This document shows, one piece after another, positions 42,489 through 53,750 of a stretch of DNA of 60,205 nucleotides; within the stretch, counting starts at the first letter, position 1; each line of letters opens with the position of its first letter. Made by a program: the position numbers and the translations under genes. Origin of the DNA: Burkholderiaceae bacterium (GTDB taxonomy: Bacteria; Pseudomonadota; Gammaproteobacteria; Burkholderiales; Burkholderiaceae_C). The notes under the pieces are model-generated. The model was not told the DNA's origin and searched no databases. It was given only the letters and a program-made list of their open reading frames with translations. Location: NCBI GenBank assembly GCA_004323695.1, contig SCRU01000116.1:1-60205 (forward strand), written 5' to 3'.

Positions 42489-43211
42489 TCAGTGCAAACC
42501 GGCGATATATTGCGCCAGGGCCTTGATGTCATGGTCGTTCAAATTGGCGGCCACCTCGCTCATGGGCACGCTGTTCTTGCGCACACCATCGCGAAACGCG
42601 GTGAGCTGCCCGGCCACGTAGTCAGCCTGCTGGCCGGCCAGCCGGGGATACTGGGACGGGATGCCGGCGCCGTCCGGGCTGTGGCAGCCGGCGCACGCTG
42701 GCACATGCAGGGCCGCGATACCGCCGCGGTAGATGTGCTCGCCGATCGCGACCAGATCCTTGTCCGTGGCAAAACCCGGCCGTTCCTTGTTCGATGCAAG
42801 CCAGTACGCGATGTCTCTCATGTCCTCATCGGACAGGGTCGATGCCATGCCCGACATGATGGCGTTGGCCCGCTTGCCCGACTTGAAATCGTGCAACTGC
42901 TTGATCAGGTATTCCGGATGCTGCTGTGCCAGCTTCGGATTGGCCGCGATGATCGAGTTTCCCCCGGCGCCGTGGCAGGCCGCGCAAACGGCGGCGAACT
43001 TCGCCGCGCCTTTCACCAGGTCCGGTGCGGCAGCGACTGCGGGCGCTGCCGCGGCTGTCGCGGCTGCCGGCGTTGCCGCGACGGCTGGGGCTGCGGGCGC
43101 GGAAGCAGCGGGTGCGGCTGCGGGTGCAGCAGGCGCCTGGTCCGCAGCGAAGCCTGGAAATGCAGGTGCCGCCAGCACGGCAGCCGTCAACAGGGTGGCA
43201 AGCAACTTCAT
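42489..43211 (-). CDS. Dihaem cytochrome c4-type protein
   Basis: 240 residues. Signal peptide (MKLLATLLTAAVLAAPAFPG, cleaved at FAA|DQ), then a 38-residue Ala/Pro linker (about 25-62), and two class I cytochrome domains with CAACH and CAGCH haem sites. Distal methionines are plausible in NAIMSGMAS and NSVPMSEVA. It is periplasmic, possibly tethered at a distance by the linker, and likely carries electrons to terminal oxidases. The 125-bp gap to resB shows only a small CTATC/GATAG hairpin near 42411. Confidence 0.9.
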   Translation of the reverse strand: MKLLATLLTAAVLAAPAFPGFAADQAPAAPAAAPAASAPAAPAVAATPAAATAAAAPAVAAAPDLVKGAAKFAAVCAACHGAGGNSIIAANPKLAQQHPEYLIKQLHDFKSGKRANAIMSGMASTLSDEDMRDIAYWLASNKERPGFATDKDLVAIGEHIYRGGIAALHVPACAGCHSPDGAGIPSQYPRLAGQQADYVAGQLTAFRDGVRKNSVPMSEVAANLNDHDIKALAQYIAGLH

Positions 43212-43228
43212 AGGGCAGGTCTGTTCAT

Positions 43229-43255
43229 TTGCGCAAAACTGGCTGATTCTACAAT
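43229..43255 (+). promoter_or_regulatory. Candidate engB promoter
   Basis: TTGCGC (4/6), 15 bases, TACAAT (5/6), in the 83-bp divergent gap between the cytochrome gene and engB. The spacing is short, so this is tentative. Confidence 0.35.
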
Positions 43256-43294
43256 GCGGGTGCGCCGGCCCTTCCGGACCGCCTCGAACGATCC

Positions 43295-44032
43295 ATGACC
43301 ACCCCACGCGCACCCCACGCAACCCAGGCGACGGCGGACGGTAAAACGCCCGCCGTCATTGCATCCGGCTGGATGCACACGGCCCGATTTCTGACCACCG
43401 CGCCGCAGCTGCAGCACCTGCCGAACCTGGAGCTGCCGGAAATCGCCTTTGTTGGGCGCTCGAACGCCGGCAAATCGACCTGCATCAACACGCTGACGCA
43501 GCAAAAGCAACTGGCCTATGCCTCGAAAAAGCCGGGCCGTACCCAGCATATCAACCTGTTTTCGCTCGGCAAGCAGGGCGTTCCCGATGCGGTGCTGGCG
43601 GATTTGCCCGGCTATGGCTACGCGGCCGTGCCCAAACAGGACAAGATCCGCTGGCAGCAGGTGATGGCCAACTATCTGGTGACGCGCCAGAACCTGGTCG
43701 GCATCGTGCTGCTGTGCGACCCGCGCCACGGGCTGACCGAGCTCGACGAGATACTGCTCGACGTGATTCGCCCGCGCGTCGAAGCGGGGCTGAAATTCCT
43801 CGTGCTGCTGACCAAGGCCGACAAGCTCACGCGGGCCGAAGCGGCCAAGGCGCTGTCCATTGCGCGACTGCAAGCTGGCGGGGGTGAGGTCAAACTGTTC
43901 TCCGCGCTCAAGAAGCAGGGCGTGGACGAGGCCAGCCAGTTGCTGTGGCAGTGGGCGCACCCGCGCGGCGCAACATCCCCCATGCCAACATCGCCGGAAA
44001 CACCTGCTATTGAGAGTAAAAACGACGCCTAG
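43295..44032 (+). CDS. engB: Ribosome biogenesis GTP-binding protein EngB/YihA
   Basis: 245 residues. G1 GRSNAGKST (about 54-62), G2/G3 GRTQHINLF and DLPGYGYAAVP, G4 LTKADKL, G5 FSAL. It is an essential GTPase for large-subunit assembly. It is somewhat longer than the usual ~200 residues: extra N-terminal 20 residues and a C-terminal tail (ATSPMPTSPETPAIESKNDA) that ends at a 44-nt repeat copy. Confidence 0.95.
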   Translation: MTTPRAPHATQATADGKTPAVIASGWMHTARFLTTAPQLQHLPNLELPEIAFVGRSNAGKSTCINTLTQQKQLAYASKKPGRTQHINLFSLGKQGVPDAVLADLPGYGYAAVPKQDKIRWQQVMANYLVTRQNLVGIVLLCDPRHGLTELDEILLDVIRPRVEAGLKFLVLLTKADKLTRAEAAKALSIARLQAGGGEVKLFSALKKQGVDEASQLLWQWAHPRGATSPMPTSPETPAIESKNDA

Positions 44033-44074
44033 CCCTTGATTCACGGGCGTTGACAGCTACTTTGAGTATAGCAA
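44031..44074 (-). repeat. 44-nt dispersed repeat copy (E3), between engB and the hydrolase gene
   Basis: Minus-strand columns: CTAT 4-7, AGCT 17-20, GTC, CGC 26-28, CAAGGGCTAG 37-46. The last eight columns are identical to the dgt copy. It overlaps the engB stop on the opposite strand and ends 12 bp before the hydrolase start. Confidence 0.75.
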
Positions 44075-44085
44075 CGCGAGCGCCC

Positions 44086-45012
44086 ATGATCGACACGTTT
44101 CTGCAACCCCTGCCGCATGGCATCACCCTGAGCTGCCGCGCCAGCGGCCAGCGCGGCCGCCCCGTGCTGATGTTCCTGCATGGCTTTCCGGAAGCCGCCT
44201 TCGTCTGGGATGAGCTGCTGGAATATTTTGCACAGCCCGAGCACGGCGGTTACCGCTGCGTCGCGCCGAATCTGCGCGGCTTCGAGCGCTCCAGCGCGCC
44301 CGCGGAGGTCAGCGCGTACCGGCCCAAGCACCTGGTGCAGGACATCGCCGTGCTGATCGGGCTGGAGACCGGTGGCGGCCAACTTGCCGGCCTCGTGGCG
44401 CACGACTGGGGCGGGGCGGTGGCCTGGAGCCTCGCGAACCGCCACCCCGAACTTGCGAAAAAGCTCGCCATCATCAATTCGCCGCATCCCGGCACCTTTC
44501 TGCGCGAACTCCAGACCAGCCCGAAGCAGCAGGCCGCCAGCGCCTACATGAACTTCCTGATCCGGCCCGACGCCGAGGCGCTGTTGTCGCAGAACGATTT
44601 CGAGCGCATGTGGCGCATGCTGGCGAGCGGTACCGACGGCCCGCCGGCCTGGCTCACCGATTCGGTAAAAAACCAGTATCGCGCCGTGTGGGGACCGCGC
44701 GCCGGCGGCAGCAGTGGCCTGACGGGTGGCTGCAACTACTACCGCGCCTCGCCGCTGCGTCCGCCCCGTCCCGAAGATCCGGCCGCCGCGGCCGTGACCC
44801 TGCCGCAGGAGATGCTGACCGTCGACCTGCCAACGCTGGTGGTGTGGGCGCTGGACGACATCGCCCTGCCACCCGAGCTGATCGACGGGCTCGGCGACTA
44901 CGTCGCGGACCTGACGCTGCATACCGTGCCGGGCGCCACGCACTGGATCGTGCACGAGCAGCCGCAACGCGTAGCCCAGTACCTGCAACACTTTTTACTA
45001 CAAAATAAATAG
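44086..45012 (+). CDS. Alpha/beta hydrolase (epoxide hydrolase-like)
   Basis: 308 residues. Oxyanion motif HGFPE (32-36), nucleophile D107 in VAHDWGGAVAWS, acid residue D257 or D258 in VWALDDIALPP, and base H286 in GATHWIVHEQP. An Asp nucleophile with HGFPE is typical of soluble epoxide hydrolases and dehalogenases; the substrate is unknown. ATG 44086 is used since the earlier ATG lies within the repeat upstream. The stop TAG is within a second repeat copy, so this gene is flanked by repeats on both sides. Confidence 0.85.
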   Translation: MIDTFLQPLPHGITLSCRASGQRGRPVLMFLHGFPEAAFVWDELLEYFAQPEHGGYRCVAPNLRGFERSSAPAEVSAYRPKHLVQDIAVLIGLETGGGQLAGLVAHDWGGAVAWSLANRHPELAKKLAIINSPHPGTFLRELQTSPKQQAASAYMNFLIRPDAEALLSQNDFERMWRMLASGTDGPPAWLTDSVKNQYRAVWGPRAGGSSGLTGGCNYYRASPLRPPRPEDPAAAAVTLPQEMLTVDLPTLVVWALDDIALPPELIDGLGDYVADLTLHTVPGATHWIVHEQPQRVAQYLQHFLLQNK

Positions 45013-45038
45013 CTCGATCCGCAGATAGGGTAAGGGCT
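44995..45038 (+). repeat. 44-nt dispersed repeat copy (E1), contains hydrolase stop codon
   Basis: Plus-strand columns: CTAC 4-7, TAG 16-18 (the hydrolase stop), AGCT 17-20, GC 27-28, AGAT 29-32, AAGGGCT 38-44, then GCAGGCC. The ungapped match to the dgt copy covers the whole core. The remaining ~40 bp to the next gene show nothing. Confidence 0.75.
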
Positions 45039-45079
45039 GCAGGCCCAAAATACTTAAGAATCCGGTAGACCGGGCCCCG

Positions 45080-45955
45080 TCAATACACCGAAGGTTCGCC
45101 CGGTGGGCGCGTCTTGAAGCGCTTGTGCACCCAGTAATACTGCTCGGGCATGGCGTCGATGTAGCCCTCAAGGCGCCGGTTCATCAGGGCCGTGTCGGCC
45201 ACCGCATCGCCGCTGGGGAAATCGGTCCACGCCGGCAGGATTCGCGTCTCGTAACCCTGCGCAGTCAGGCGCGTGATGACGGGCACCACGATCGCGCGCC
45301 CAAGCCGGGCAAAGCGCGACAGCGAGGGCACGGTGGCGGCCTGCACGCCATAAAACGGCACGAAGATCGACTCCTGCGGCCCGAAATTCATGTCGGGCAG
45401 CAGATACAGCGGTTCGCCGGCGCGCAGGCTCGCCACCACGGTCTTGATGCCATCGAAGCGCGTGAACAGCCGGATATTCCCGAACCGGCGCCGGCCGCGC
45501 GAAATCCAGGCGTCCACAATCGGATCCCGCTGCGGCGTGACGATCGTGCTGCCCTGACGCGGCAGCTGCTGCGACAGCGCGATCGCGCCGGCGTCCATGC
45601 CCAGGAAATGCGGCGCGAACAGCAGCGTCGGCGCATGGCCCTCGAGTTGCGCCAGAGCGCCGGTAAGCCTGAGGCGCCGGCGCGTGACCTCGGGCTTGCC
45701 GTGCCACAGCCAGCTGCGGTCCAGAAAAGTCTGTGCAAAACAGACAAAGTTGCGGCGCACCAGCGCGCGCCGCTCGCGCTCGCTCTGCTGCGGCAGGCAC
45801 AGCCGCAGGTTGATGCTGGCCACGCGCCGGCGCGGCGCGGCGAGCACGTACAGCAGTTGTCCCATGACCCAGCCGAACGCGCGCAGCCAGGGCAGCGGTA
45901 GCGGGCTAATCAGCCGCATGAACAGGATGCCCGCGTGGCTCGCGACCTTCTTCAT
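45080..45955 (-). CDS. LpxL/HtrB-family acyltransferase (second of tandem pair)
   Basis: 291 residues. Membrane-anchoring N-terminus, catalytic HX4D motif H116-D121 in LLFAPHFLGMDAG, then STIVTPQRDPIVDAWI, LYLLPDMNFGPQESIFVPFYG and PEQYYWVHKRFKTRPPGE, typical of secondary lipid A acyltransferases at the inner membrane. It starts at ATG 45955, overlapping the previous acyltransferase stop by four bases. Which acyl chain it transfers is not evident. Confidence 0.9.
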   Translation of the reverse strand: MKKVASHAGILFMRLISPLPLPWLRAFGWVMGQLLYVLAAPRRRVASINLRLCLPQQSERERRALVRRNFVCFAQTFLDRSWLWHGKPEVTRRRLRLTGALAQLEGHAPTLLFAPHFLGMDAGAIALSQQLPRQGSTIVTPQRDPIVDAWISRGRRRFGNIRLFTRFDGIKTVVASLRAGEPLYLLPDMNFGPQESIFVPFYGVQAATVPSLSRFARLGRAIVVPVITRLTAQGYETRILPAWTDFPSGDAVADTALMNRRLEGYIDAMPEQYYWVHKRFKTRPPGEPSVY

Positions 45956-46788
45956 CCCTGGGGGATTTCCTGGCGCGGCTGCTTGTAGCGCGCATAGCCC
46001 CAGAGGTATTGCTGCGGACAGGCGCGCACCAGCCGTTCCATCTCGCCGTTGATCTGGGCTACCGCCTGCGGCAGTTCGCCCGCCAACGGGCGCTCGGGCT
46101 CGAGGAAGTGCAGGCGATAGCCGCGCCCGCGCGGCAGGCGCTCGCCCCACACCAGCAGCACCGCGGCGCCCTGCTGCGCCATGCGCGCGGCCAGCGTCAT
46201 GGTGTACGCCGGCTTGCCGAAGAATGGCGTCCACAGGCCCTGCCCTTCGGGCGGCACCTGGTCCGGCAGCAGGCCCACCGCGCGTCCGCGCCGCAGCGCC
46301 TTGAGCATGGTTCGCACGCCGGCCAGCGTGGTCGGCGCGGTGTCCAGCCCCGGCCGATGCCGCAGCGCCACCACCAGCCGGGCCAGCCAGGCCTGGCGCG
46401 CCGGGCGGAACATCACGGTGATCGGCCCATGCTGCGCCTGGTAGCGCTGCGCCAGCGCCTGCGCGGTGATCTCGAAGCAGCCCAGGTGCGGCGTGAGGAA
46501 CACCACGCCGCGACCGGCGCGGTAGGCGCGGTCGACACGCTCCTCGTCGCTCCACTCGATCGCCACCGGCGCGCCCAGCCACAGGCGCGGCAGCTCGGCC
46601 ACCATGCGCCCCGCATGGCCGACGGCCGGGCGCACATCGCGCAAGCGATAGCCGGCCTGCGCCGCGTTTGCAAGAAAGCGCTTGCGGTAGGTCGGCGAAC
46701 CCAGGTAGGTCAGCCAGCCGGTGAGCCAGCCAAGGCCGTGCAGAAGCCACAGCGGAAACAGGGACAGCGCGCGGAATATGAAAAGCAT
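45952..46788 (-). CDS. LpxL/HtrB-family acyltransferase (first of tandem pair)
   Basis: 278 residues. HX4E motif H101-E106 in FLTPHLGCFEI, ITVMFRPARQ, GLLPDQVPPEGQGLWTPFFGKPAYTMTL and CPQQYLWGYARYK. It is the same family as the following gene but clearly diverged, so the pair probably adds two different secondary acyl chains to lipid A or one acts on another lipid. It is divergent from metK across a 180-bp gap. Confidence 0.9.
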   Translation of the reverse strand: MLFIFRALSLFPLWLLHGLGWLTGWLTYLGSPTYRKRFLANAAQAGYRLRDVRPAVGHAGRMVAELPRLWLGAPVAIEWSDEERVDRAYRAGRGVVFLTPHLGCFEITAQALAQRYQAQHGPITVMFRPARQAWLARLVVALRHRPGLDTAPTTLAGVRTMLKALRRGRAVGLLPDQVPPEGQGLWTPFFGKPAYTMTLAARMAQQGAAVLLVWGERLPRGRGYRLHFLEPERPLAGELPQAVAQINGEMERLVRACPQQYLWGYARYKQPRQEIPQG

Positions 46789-46796
46789 GAATTGGC

Positions 46797-46968
46797 TAGA
46801 ATGCGGGGGTCGCTGAGTTACTGAACAACTTGCAGGGCGACGAGGGCCAGCCAGTATAGGATAGCTGGCGGCCGGTTAAACAAGTCTGCTAAAGCGTTCG
46901 CCAGGGGCTCCCAGCCAGAGGCAACGCAACAACGTATGGCCACTCGCAAACACAGGAGCTAGAACACC
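46797..46968 (+). promoter_or_regulatory. metK leader region
   Basis: A -10-like TAGAAT at 46797-46802 without a good -35 box would give a leader of about 160 nt before metK. The leader has local complementarity (for example CCAGC...GCTGG around 46853-46869). It does not fit the SAH or SAM riboswitch patterns I know. AGGAG stands 11 bases before the metK ATG. Confidence 0.3.
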
Positions 46969-48150
<1,182 letters not shown>

Positions 48151-48200
48151 GACACGCCGGCGTCATTCCACGGAAATTCCGCGACGCGCAATGTTTTTTC

Positions 48201-48222
48201 AGGCGCCCCGCGCCGGGCGCCT
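48201..48222 (+). terminator. Possible metK terminator hairpin
   Basis: AGGCGCCC and GGGCGCCT form an 8-bp stem around six bases. There is no T-run after it, only before it, so its termination strength on the plus strand is doubtful. Confidence 0.35.
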
Positions 48223-48249
48223 TGAAATCCCCGCAAAACACAGTATCAT
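48222..48249 (+). promoter_or_regulatory. groESL promoter
   Basis: TTGAAA (48222-48227), 16 bases, TATCAT (48244-48249). The preceding C and the A-rich spacer also allow a sigma-32 reading of CTTGAAA, but no good sigma-32 -10 box follows. The -10 box abuts the CIRCE operator. Confidence 0.6.
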
Positions 48250-48275
48250 CAGCACTCGTAGGGGTTGAGTGCTAA
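48249..48275. promoter_or_regulatory. CIRCE operator (HrcA site)
   Basis: TCAGCACTC, nine bases, GAGTGCTAA: one mismatch to the consensus TTAGCACTC-N9-GAGTGCTAA. HrcA bound here would repress groESL until heat shock. It lies directly downstream of the -10 box. Confidence 0.92.
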
Positions 48276-48369
48276 CAATGGCACCTCGCCCCACAAATTC
48301 ATGCGGCACCAGCCTCTGGCAGGTGCCCTTTGATGTTCCAACCCTATTGCTTCAAGACAAGGAGATGCA

Positions 48370-48663
48370 ATGAAACTTCGTCCTCTACACGACCGCGTGA
48401 TCGTCAAACGCGTTGAAAGCGAAACCAAGACCGCTTCCGGCATCGTGATCCCCGACAATGCCGCCGAAAAGCCGGATCAGGGTGAAGTCCTGGCCGTCGG
48501 CCCCGGCAAAAAGAACGACAAGGGCGACCTGTCGCCCGTTGGCGTGAAGGTCGGCGACCGGGTGCTGTTCGGCAAGTACAGCGGCCAGACCGTCAAGGTC
48601 GATGGCGACGAACTGCTGGTCATGAAGGAAGAAGACCTGTTTGCGGTCATCGAGAAGAAGTAA
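48370..48663 (+). CDS. groS: Co-chaperonin GroES
   Basis: 97 residues: [31 protein letters not shown], the mobile loop around 17-32, then [10 protein letters not shown] and [28 protein letters not shown]. It forms the heptameric lid of GroEL. AAGGAG lies 7 bases before the ATG. A ~95-nt leader follows the CIRCE site. Confidence 0.98.
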   Translation: MKLRPLHDRVIVKRVESETKTASGIVIPDNAAEKPDQGEVLAVGPGKKNDKGDLSPVGVKVGDRVLFGKYSGQTVKVDGDELLVMKEEDLFAVIEKK

Positions 48664-48697
48664 TTCTTCACGCTCTCACACGGCATCAATCAACTGA

Positions 48698-50365
<1,668 letters not shown>

Positions 50366-50414
50366 TCCCCCGTTTGACCGGCTTCGCTGGCCCACGGCGC
50401 GAAGCACCCTCTCC

Positions 50415-50453
50415 AAAGCCTCTGCGGGTTGGCCTGACCTGCGGGGGCTTTTT
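50415..50453 (+). terminator. groESL terminator
   Basis: AAAGCCTCTGCGGGT pairs with ACCTGCGGGGGCTTT (G-U pairs included), followed by a T run to 50453. It touches the stop codon of the convergent histidine kinase gene. Confidence 0.85.
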
Positions 50454-51868
50454 CATGTCGCGGCCGCAGGGAAGCGCACGGTGACAAGCAAACCGTGCGC
50501 TTCATGCGGATTGGCCGCGAGCTGGATCGCGGCACCGAACGCGCGCGCGATCTCCTGCACGATCGCGAGTCCCAGCCCCGTGCCCTCGGCGTCTTGCGAA
50601 ACACGATAGAAGCGCTCGAACACGCGCTCGCGCGCTTCGGCCGGAATGCCCGGACCGTTGTCCTGCACCACCAACTCGACGACCGCGCCCAGGGGGCGCA
50701 CAGCCAGCGTCACGCGGCCCCGCTCCTGCGTGTAGCGCAACGCGTTGTCCAGCAGGTTGGTCACAAGCGCATCGAGCAGCGCGGGTTGCGCCAGCACGGC
50801 GGTATTCGCCATGGGCGGCGGCGCCTCCAGTCCCAGATCGATGTGACGGCGGTCGGCCAGCGCCGCAAGCTGCTCGACGCTGTGCAGGGCCGCCGCCGCG
50901 AGATCGACCCGCTCCAGTCGCGTGTGGGCATCGCCATGCTCGGCCTGTGCCAGCAGCAGCAGCTTGTTGGTCACGTCCACCAGGCGGCGATTGCTCGTCT
51001 GCAGCGCGAGCCACAGCGCGTCCATGTCGGCACGGCGCGTTTCCCAGTTCTGCCGGTGCGCTCGCGTGTAGCGCGCAAATTCGATCTGGGACGCCTGCAG
51101 TGCCAGCGGTGTCCGCAGTTGATGCGCCGCGTCGGCAATGAAGCGTCGCTGCGCTTCGGAGTGCATCCTGAGCTGGCGTACAAAGCGGTTGATGGTGTCG
51201 GCGACCGGACGCAATTCCGAGTGCAGCGCGTGCGCATCCAGCACGAAATCCAGGTGCAGCGGGTCGCGCTGCGCGAGCTGCTGGCCGAGCCGCACCACCG
51301 GCCGCAGCTCCCAGGTCAATGCCAGCGTCGTCAGCACGATGGCCAGCAGCAATGCCACCAGCAGATACTCCATCGTCGGCCACCACAGGGTATGCAGCAT
51401 GTGATCCCGGCTGCCGGTGGTCTTGCCCACCGCGATCGTGATGTCGCGGGCGCCGCCCACGTCGTACATGGCACGCTGCGTGATCACGGCGCGCACCGGC
51501 AAGCCCTCGAACGTGGCGTCGTACCACTGGGCCCGGTCCACCCCCGTGAGGCGGCGCGGCCGCGGCAACGGGAAATCCGGCAGACCCGCCAGCAGCCGGC
51601 CGTCGGCATCCGTCACGCTCAGGAAAACGTGATCGCGGGCCGGCGAAACAAACAGGGAGAGCGCCGCCGGCGGAACGCTGGCCCGCACGGCGTCGCCCTC
51701 CCAGATCAGCCGATCCGACAGCACCTTGGCGGAGGCCAGCAGGTCGTGGTCCTGCACGTAGTCGGCAACCTCGGCAGCATTGCGCCAGCTCAAAAATCCA
51801 CAAACGGCCACGAACACCGACAGCGGCAGCAGCAGCCATGCCGCCAGGCGCAGGCGCAGGCTAGCCAT
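50453..51868 (-). CDS. Sensor histidine kinase (2CSK_N/TctE-like)
   Basis: 471 residues. Two membrane helices (about 7-27 and 166-188) enclose a periplasmic sensor region resembling the two-component sensor N-terminal domain (2CSK_N). A HAMP-like linker (ELRPVVRLGQQLAQRD) follows, then H249 in DAAHQLRTPL and the N, G1 and G2 boxes (NLLDNALRYT, DNGPGIP, GTGLGLAIV). ATG 51868 overlaps the regulator gene by 8 bases. Members of this class often sense small carboxylates, but the signal is unknown. It may govern the divergent ABC transporter. Confidence 0.9.
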   Translation of the reverse strand: MASLRLRLAAWLLLPLSVFVAVCGFLSWRNAAEVADYVQDHDLLASAKVLSDRLIWEGDAVRASVPPAALSLFVSPARDHVFLSVTDADGRLLAGLPDFPLPRPRRLTGVDRAQWYDATFEGLPVRAVITQRAMYDVGGARDITIAVGKTTGSRDHMLHTLWWPTMEYLLVALLLAIVLTTLALTWELRPVVRLGQQLAQRDPLHLDFVLDAHALHSELRPVADTINRFVRQLRMHSEAQRRFIADAAHQLRTPLALQASQIEFARYTRAHRQNWETRRADMDALWLALQTSNRRLVDVTNKLLLLAQAEHGDAHTRLERVDLAAAALHSVEQLAALADRRHIDLGLEAPPPMANTAVLAQPALLDALVTNLLDNALRYTQERGRVTLAVRPLGAVVELVVQDNGPGIPAEARERVFERFYRVSQDAEGTGLGLAIVQEIARAFGAAIQLAANPHEAHGLLVTVRFPAAAT

Positions 51869-52535
51869 CGTCGCGCGTGCGCAGCAGATAACCGACACCG
51901 CGCAGGGTGATGATGGTGGCCTGACTGGCCTCGAGCTTCTTGCGCAGTCGATGCACGTACAGGTCGACCGCATCGGCACTGGGCTCATCGTCCAGATCGA
52001 ACAGGCCGTCGATCAGCGTCTGCTTGGACACCGTGCTGCCGGCCTTGAGCATCAGTGTCTCCAGCAGGGAGCGCTCGCGCGGTGGCAGCGCCAGCGCCCG
52101 CCCCGCGAGATCGAACTGGCGCGTGCGCAGGTCGTAGTGCAGGTCGCCGCAGCTCATGTCGTTCGCCTTGCCCGGAACCTGGCGGCGCACCAGCGCCTTG
52201 ATGCGCGCGACCAGTTCCCGGCTTTCGATGGGCTTGACCATGTAGTCGTCGGCGCCGATCTCCAGACACAGCACCTTCTGGTCCAGCGACGCGGCGGCAG
52301 TCAGGATCAGGACCGGTACATCGTCGCGCCGCTCGCGCAAACGGCGCAGCACGCCCTTGCCGGACAGGCGCGGGATGTTCAGGTCCAGCAGTACCACGTC
52401 GTAGCGCGCCTGCTGCAGCTGGCGGTCGGCGGCATCCCCGTCTTCCATGTGGTCAACCACGAAGCCCTGTTCGCGCAGCAGGCTCGCGAGCCAGTGGGCC
52501 AGTTGCGGGTTGTCTTCGACGAGCAAAAGCTTCAT
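51861..52535 (-). CDS. OmpR-family response regulator
   Basis: 224 residues. Receiver with E7/D8, phosphoacceptor D51 in VVLLDLNIPRLSG, T79 and K101 in DDYMVKPIES, then a winged-helix DNA-binding domain (about 128-222, DAVDLYVHRLRKKLEASQATIITLRGVGYLL). ATG 52535 begins the receiver motif MKLLLVEDN; the longer upstream frame is the divergent promoter region. It is co-transcribed with the kinase gene. Confidence 0.93.
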   Translation of the reverse strand: MKLLLVEDNPQLAHWLASLLREQGFVVDHMEDGDAADRQLQQARYDVVLLDLNIPRLSGKGVLRRLRERRDDVPVLILTAAASLDQKVLCLEIGADDYMVKPIESRELVARIKALVRRQVPGKANDMSCGDLHYDLRTRQFDLAGRALALPPRERSLLETLMLKAGSTVSKQTLIDGLFDLDDEPSADAVDLYVHRLRKKLEASQATIITLRGVGYLLRTRDDG

Positions 52536-52714
52536 GGGTGAGTCGGTTCGATTGAATCTGCAAACCGGCGTCGGTACCCTAGGGATAACCATGAGAGATT
52601 TCGCGGCCGGATGAAAGCCGCCCGAAAGATCGCGTTTTCTACACTGGCCTGGCCCTGCGACGCCTTGCGCCGGCAGTTCCGATGACTTCCGACAACCTAA
52701 GGAGATTAAACACC
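52536..52714. promoter_or_regulatory. Divergent control region between response regulator and ABC transporter
   Basis: The 179-bp gap contains two related blocks, AGAGATTTCGCG (about 52594-52605) and CGAAAGATCGCG (about 52622-52633), about 28 bp apart, and a GCGGC/GCCGC hairpin between them. These could be response-regulator sites. AAGGAG stands 10 bases before the transporter ATG. No strong promoter boxes are obvious. Confidence 0.3.
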
Positions 52715-53725
52715 ATGCACGCTTCACGCCGCACCCTGCTCGCCGCCGCCCTTTGCACCGCGCTGGCAGCCGCCACCCCGTTCGCTCAGGCCGCCGACGC
52801 GCCCATCACCATCATGGTGGGTGGCATCAACAAGATCATTTACCTGCCGGCCACGCTGACCGAGAAGCTGGGTTACTTCAAGGACGAGGGCCTGAACGTG
52901 ACGCTGCAATCCGCGCCGGCCGGCGTGAATGCCGAAAATCAGCTGATCGCTGGCGCCGTGCAGGGCGTGGTGGGCTTTTACGACCACTCCATTGACCTGC
53001 AGAGCAAGGGCAAGGAAATCGAGGCGATCACCGTGTTCTGCAAGGTACCCGGCGAGGTGGAAATGGTCTCCGCCAAGGCCGCACCCACATTCAAGTCGAT
53101 GGCCGACGCCAAGGGCAAGACCCTGGGTGTCACCGGCCTGGGCTCGTCCACCGACTTTCTGACCCGCTATCTCGCGGGCCGCAAGGGCGTTCCCGAGGCA
53201 GACTTTTCCCTGCTGCCGGTCGGTGCGGGAAACACCTTCATCGCGGCCATCCAGCAAGACCGCATTCAGGCTGGCATGACCTCGGAGCCCACCGTCTCGC
53301 GCCTGCTCAAGACGGGTGATGCCAAGGTGCTGGTGGACCTGCGCTCCGCGCCCGACACCGAGGCCGCGCTGGGCGGCCTGTATCCGGCCTCGAGCTTCTA
53401 TGTGCAAAACGCCTGGGCCGAATCGCACAAGGACGAGGCTACCAAGCTGGCGCACGCCTTTGCGCGCACCATGGCCTACATCCACACGCACACGGCCGAG
53501 CAGATCGCCGACCTGGTGCCGCGCGACTTCTACGGCAATGACAAGGCCCTGTACGTGTCGGCGCTGAAGGCCTCGCTGCCGATGTACACCACCGACGGCC
53601 GCATGCCCGAGGGCGGACCGGAAACGGTGCTCAAGGTGCTCTCGGCCTACAAGCCGCTGGTCAAGAGCGCGCACATCGATCTGTCCAAGACCTACACCAA
53701 CGCGTATCTGCCCGCCGCCAAATAA
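52715..53725 (+). CDS. ABC transporter substrate-binding protein (NMT1/SsuA-like)
   Basis: 336 residues. Signal peptide to about residue 25 (AQA|ADAP). The mature domain has the NMT1/THI5-like fold: ITIMVGGINKIIYLPATLTEKLGYFKDEGLNV, GKTLGVTGLGSSTDF and TSEPTVSRLL. It belongs to the nitrate/sulfonate/taurine/pyrimidine-precursor group; the ligand is unknown. ATG 52715 begins the signal peptide and has AAGGAG before it. It is the first of a three-gene transporter operon. Confidence 0.9.
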   Translation: MHASRRTLLAAALCTALAAATPFAQAADAPITIMVGGINKIIYLPATLTEKLGYFKDEGLNVTLQSAPAGVNAENQLIAGAVQGVVGFYDHSIDLQSKGKEIEAITVFCKVPGEVEMVSAKAAPTFKSMADAKGKTLGVTGLGSSTDFLTRYLAGRKGVPEADFSLLPVGAGNTFIAAIQQDRIQAGMTSEPTVSRLLKTGDAKVLVDLRSAPDTEAALGGLYPASSFYVQNAWAESHKDEATKLAHAFARTMAYIHTHTAEQIADLVPRDFYGNDKALYVSALKASLPMYTTDGRMPEGGPETVLKVLSAYKPLVKSAHIDLSKTYTNAYLPAAK

Positions 53726-53750
53726 CCAACCACGCCAAGCGACGCCAGCC

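Noticed and set aside
46797..46968. SAM or SAH riboswitch upstream of metK
   Set aside because: The conserved cores of those riboswitches could not be matched by eye; kept only as an undefined leader.
48181..48200. T-run before the hairpin downstream of metK as a plus-strand terminator
   Set aside because: The T-run precedes the stem on the plus strand, the wrong order for a Rho-independent terminator.
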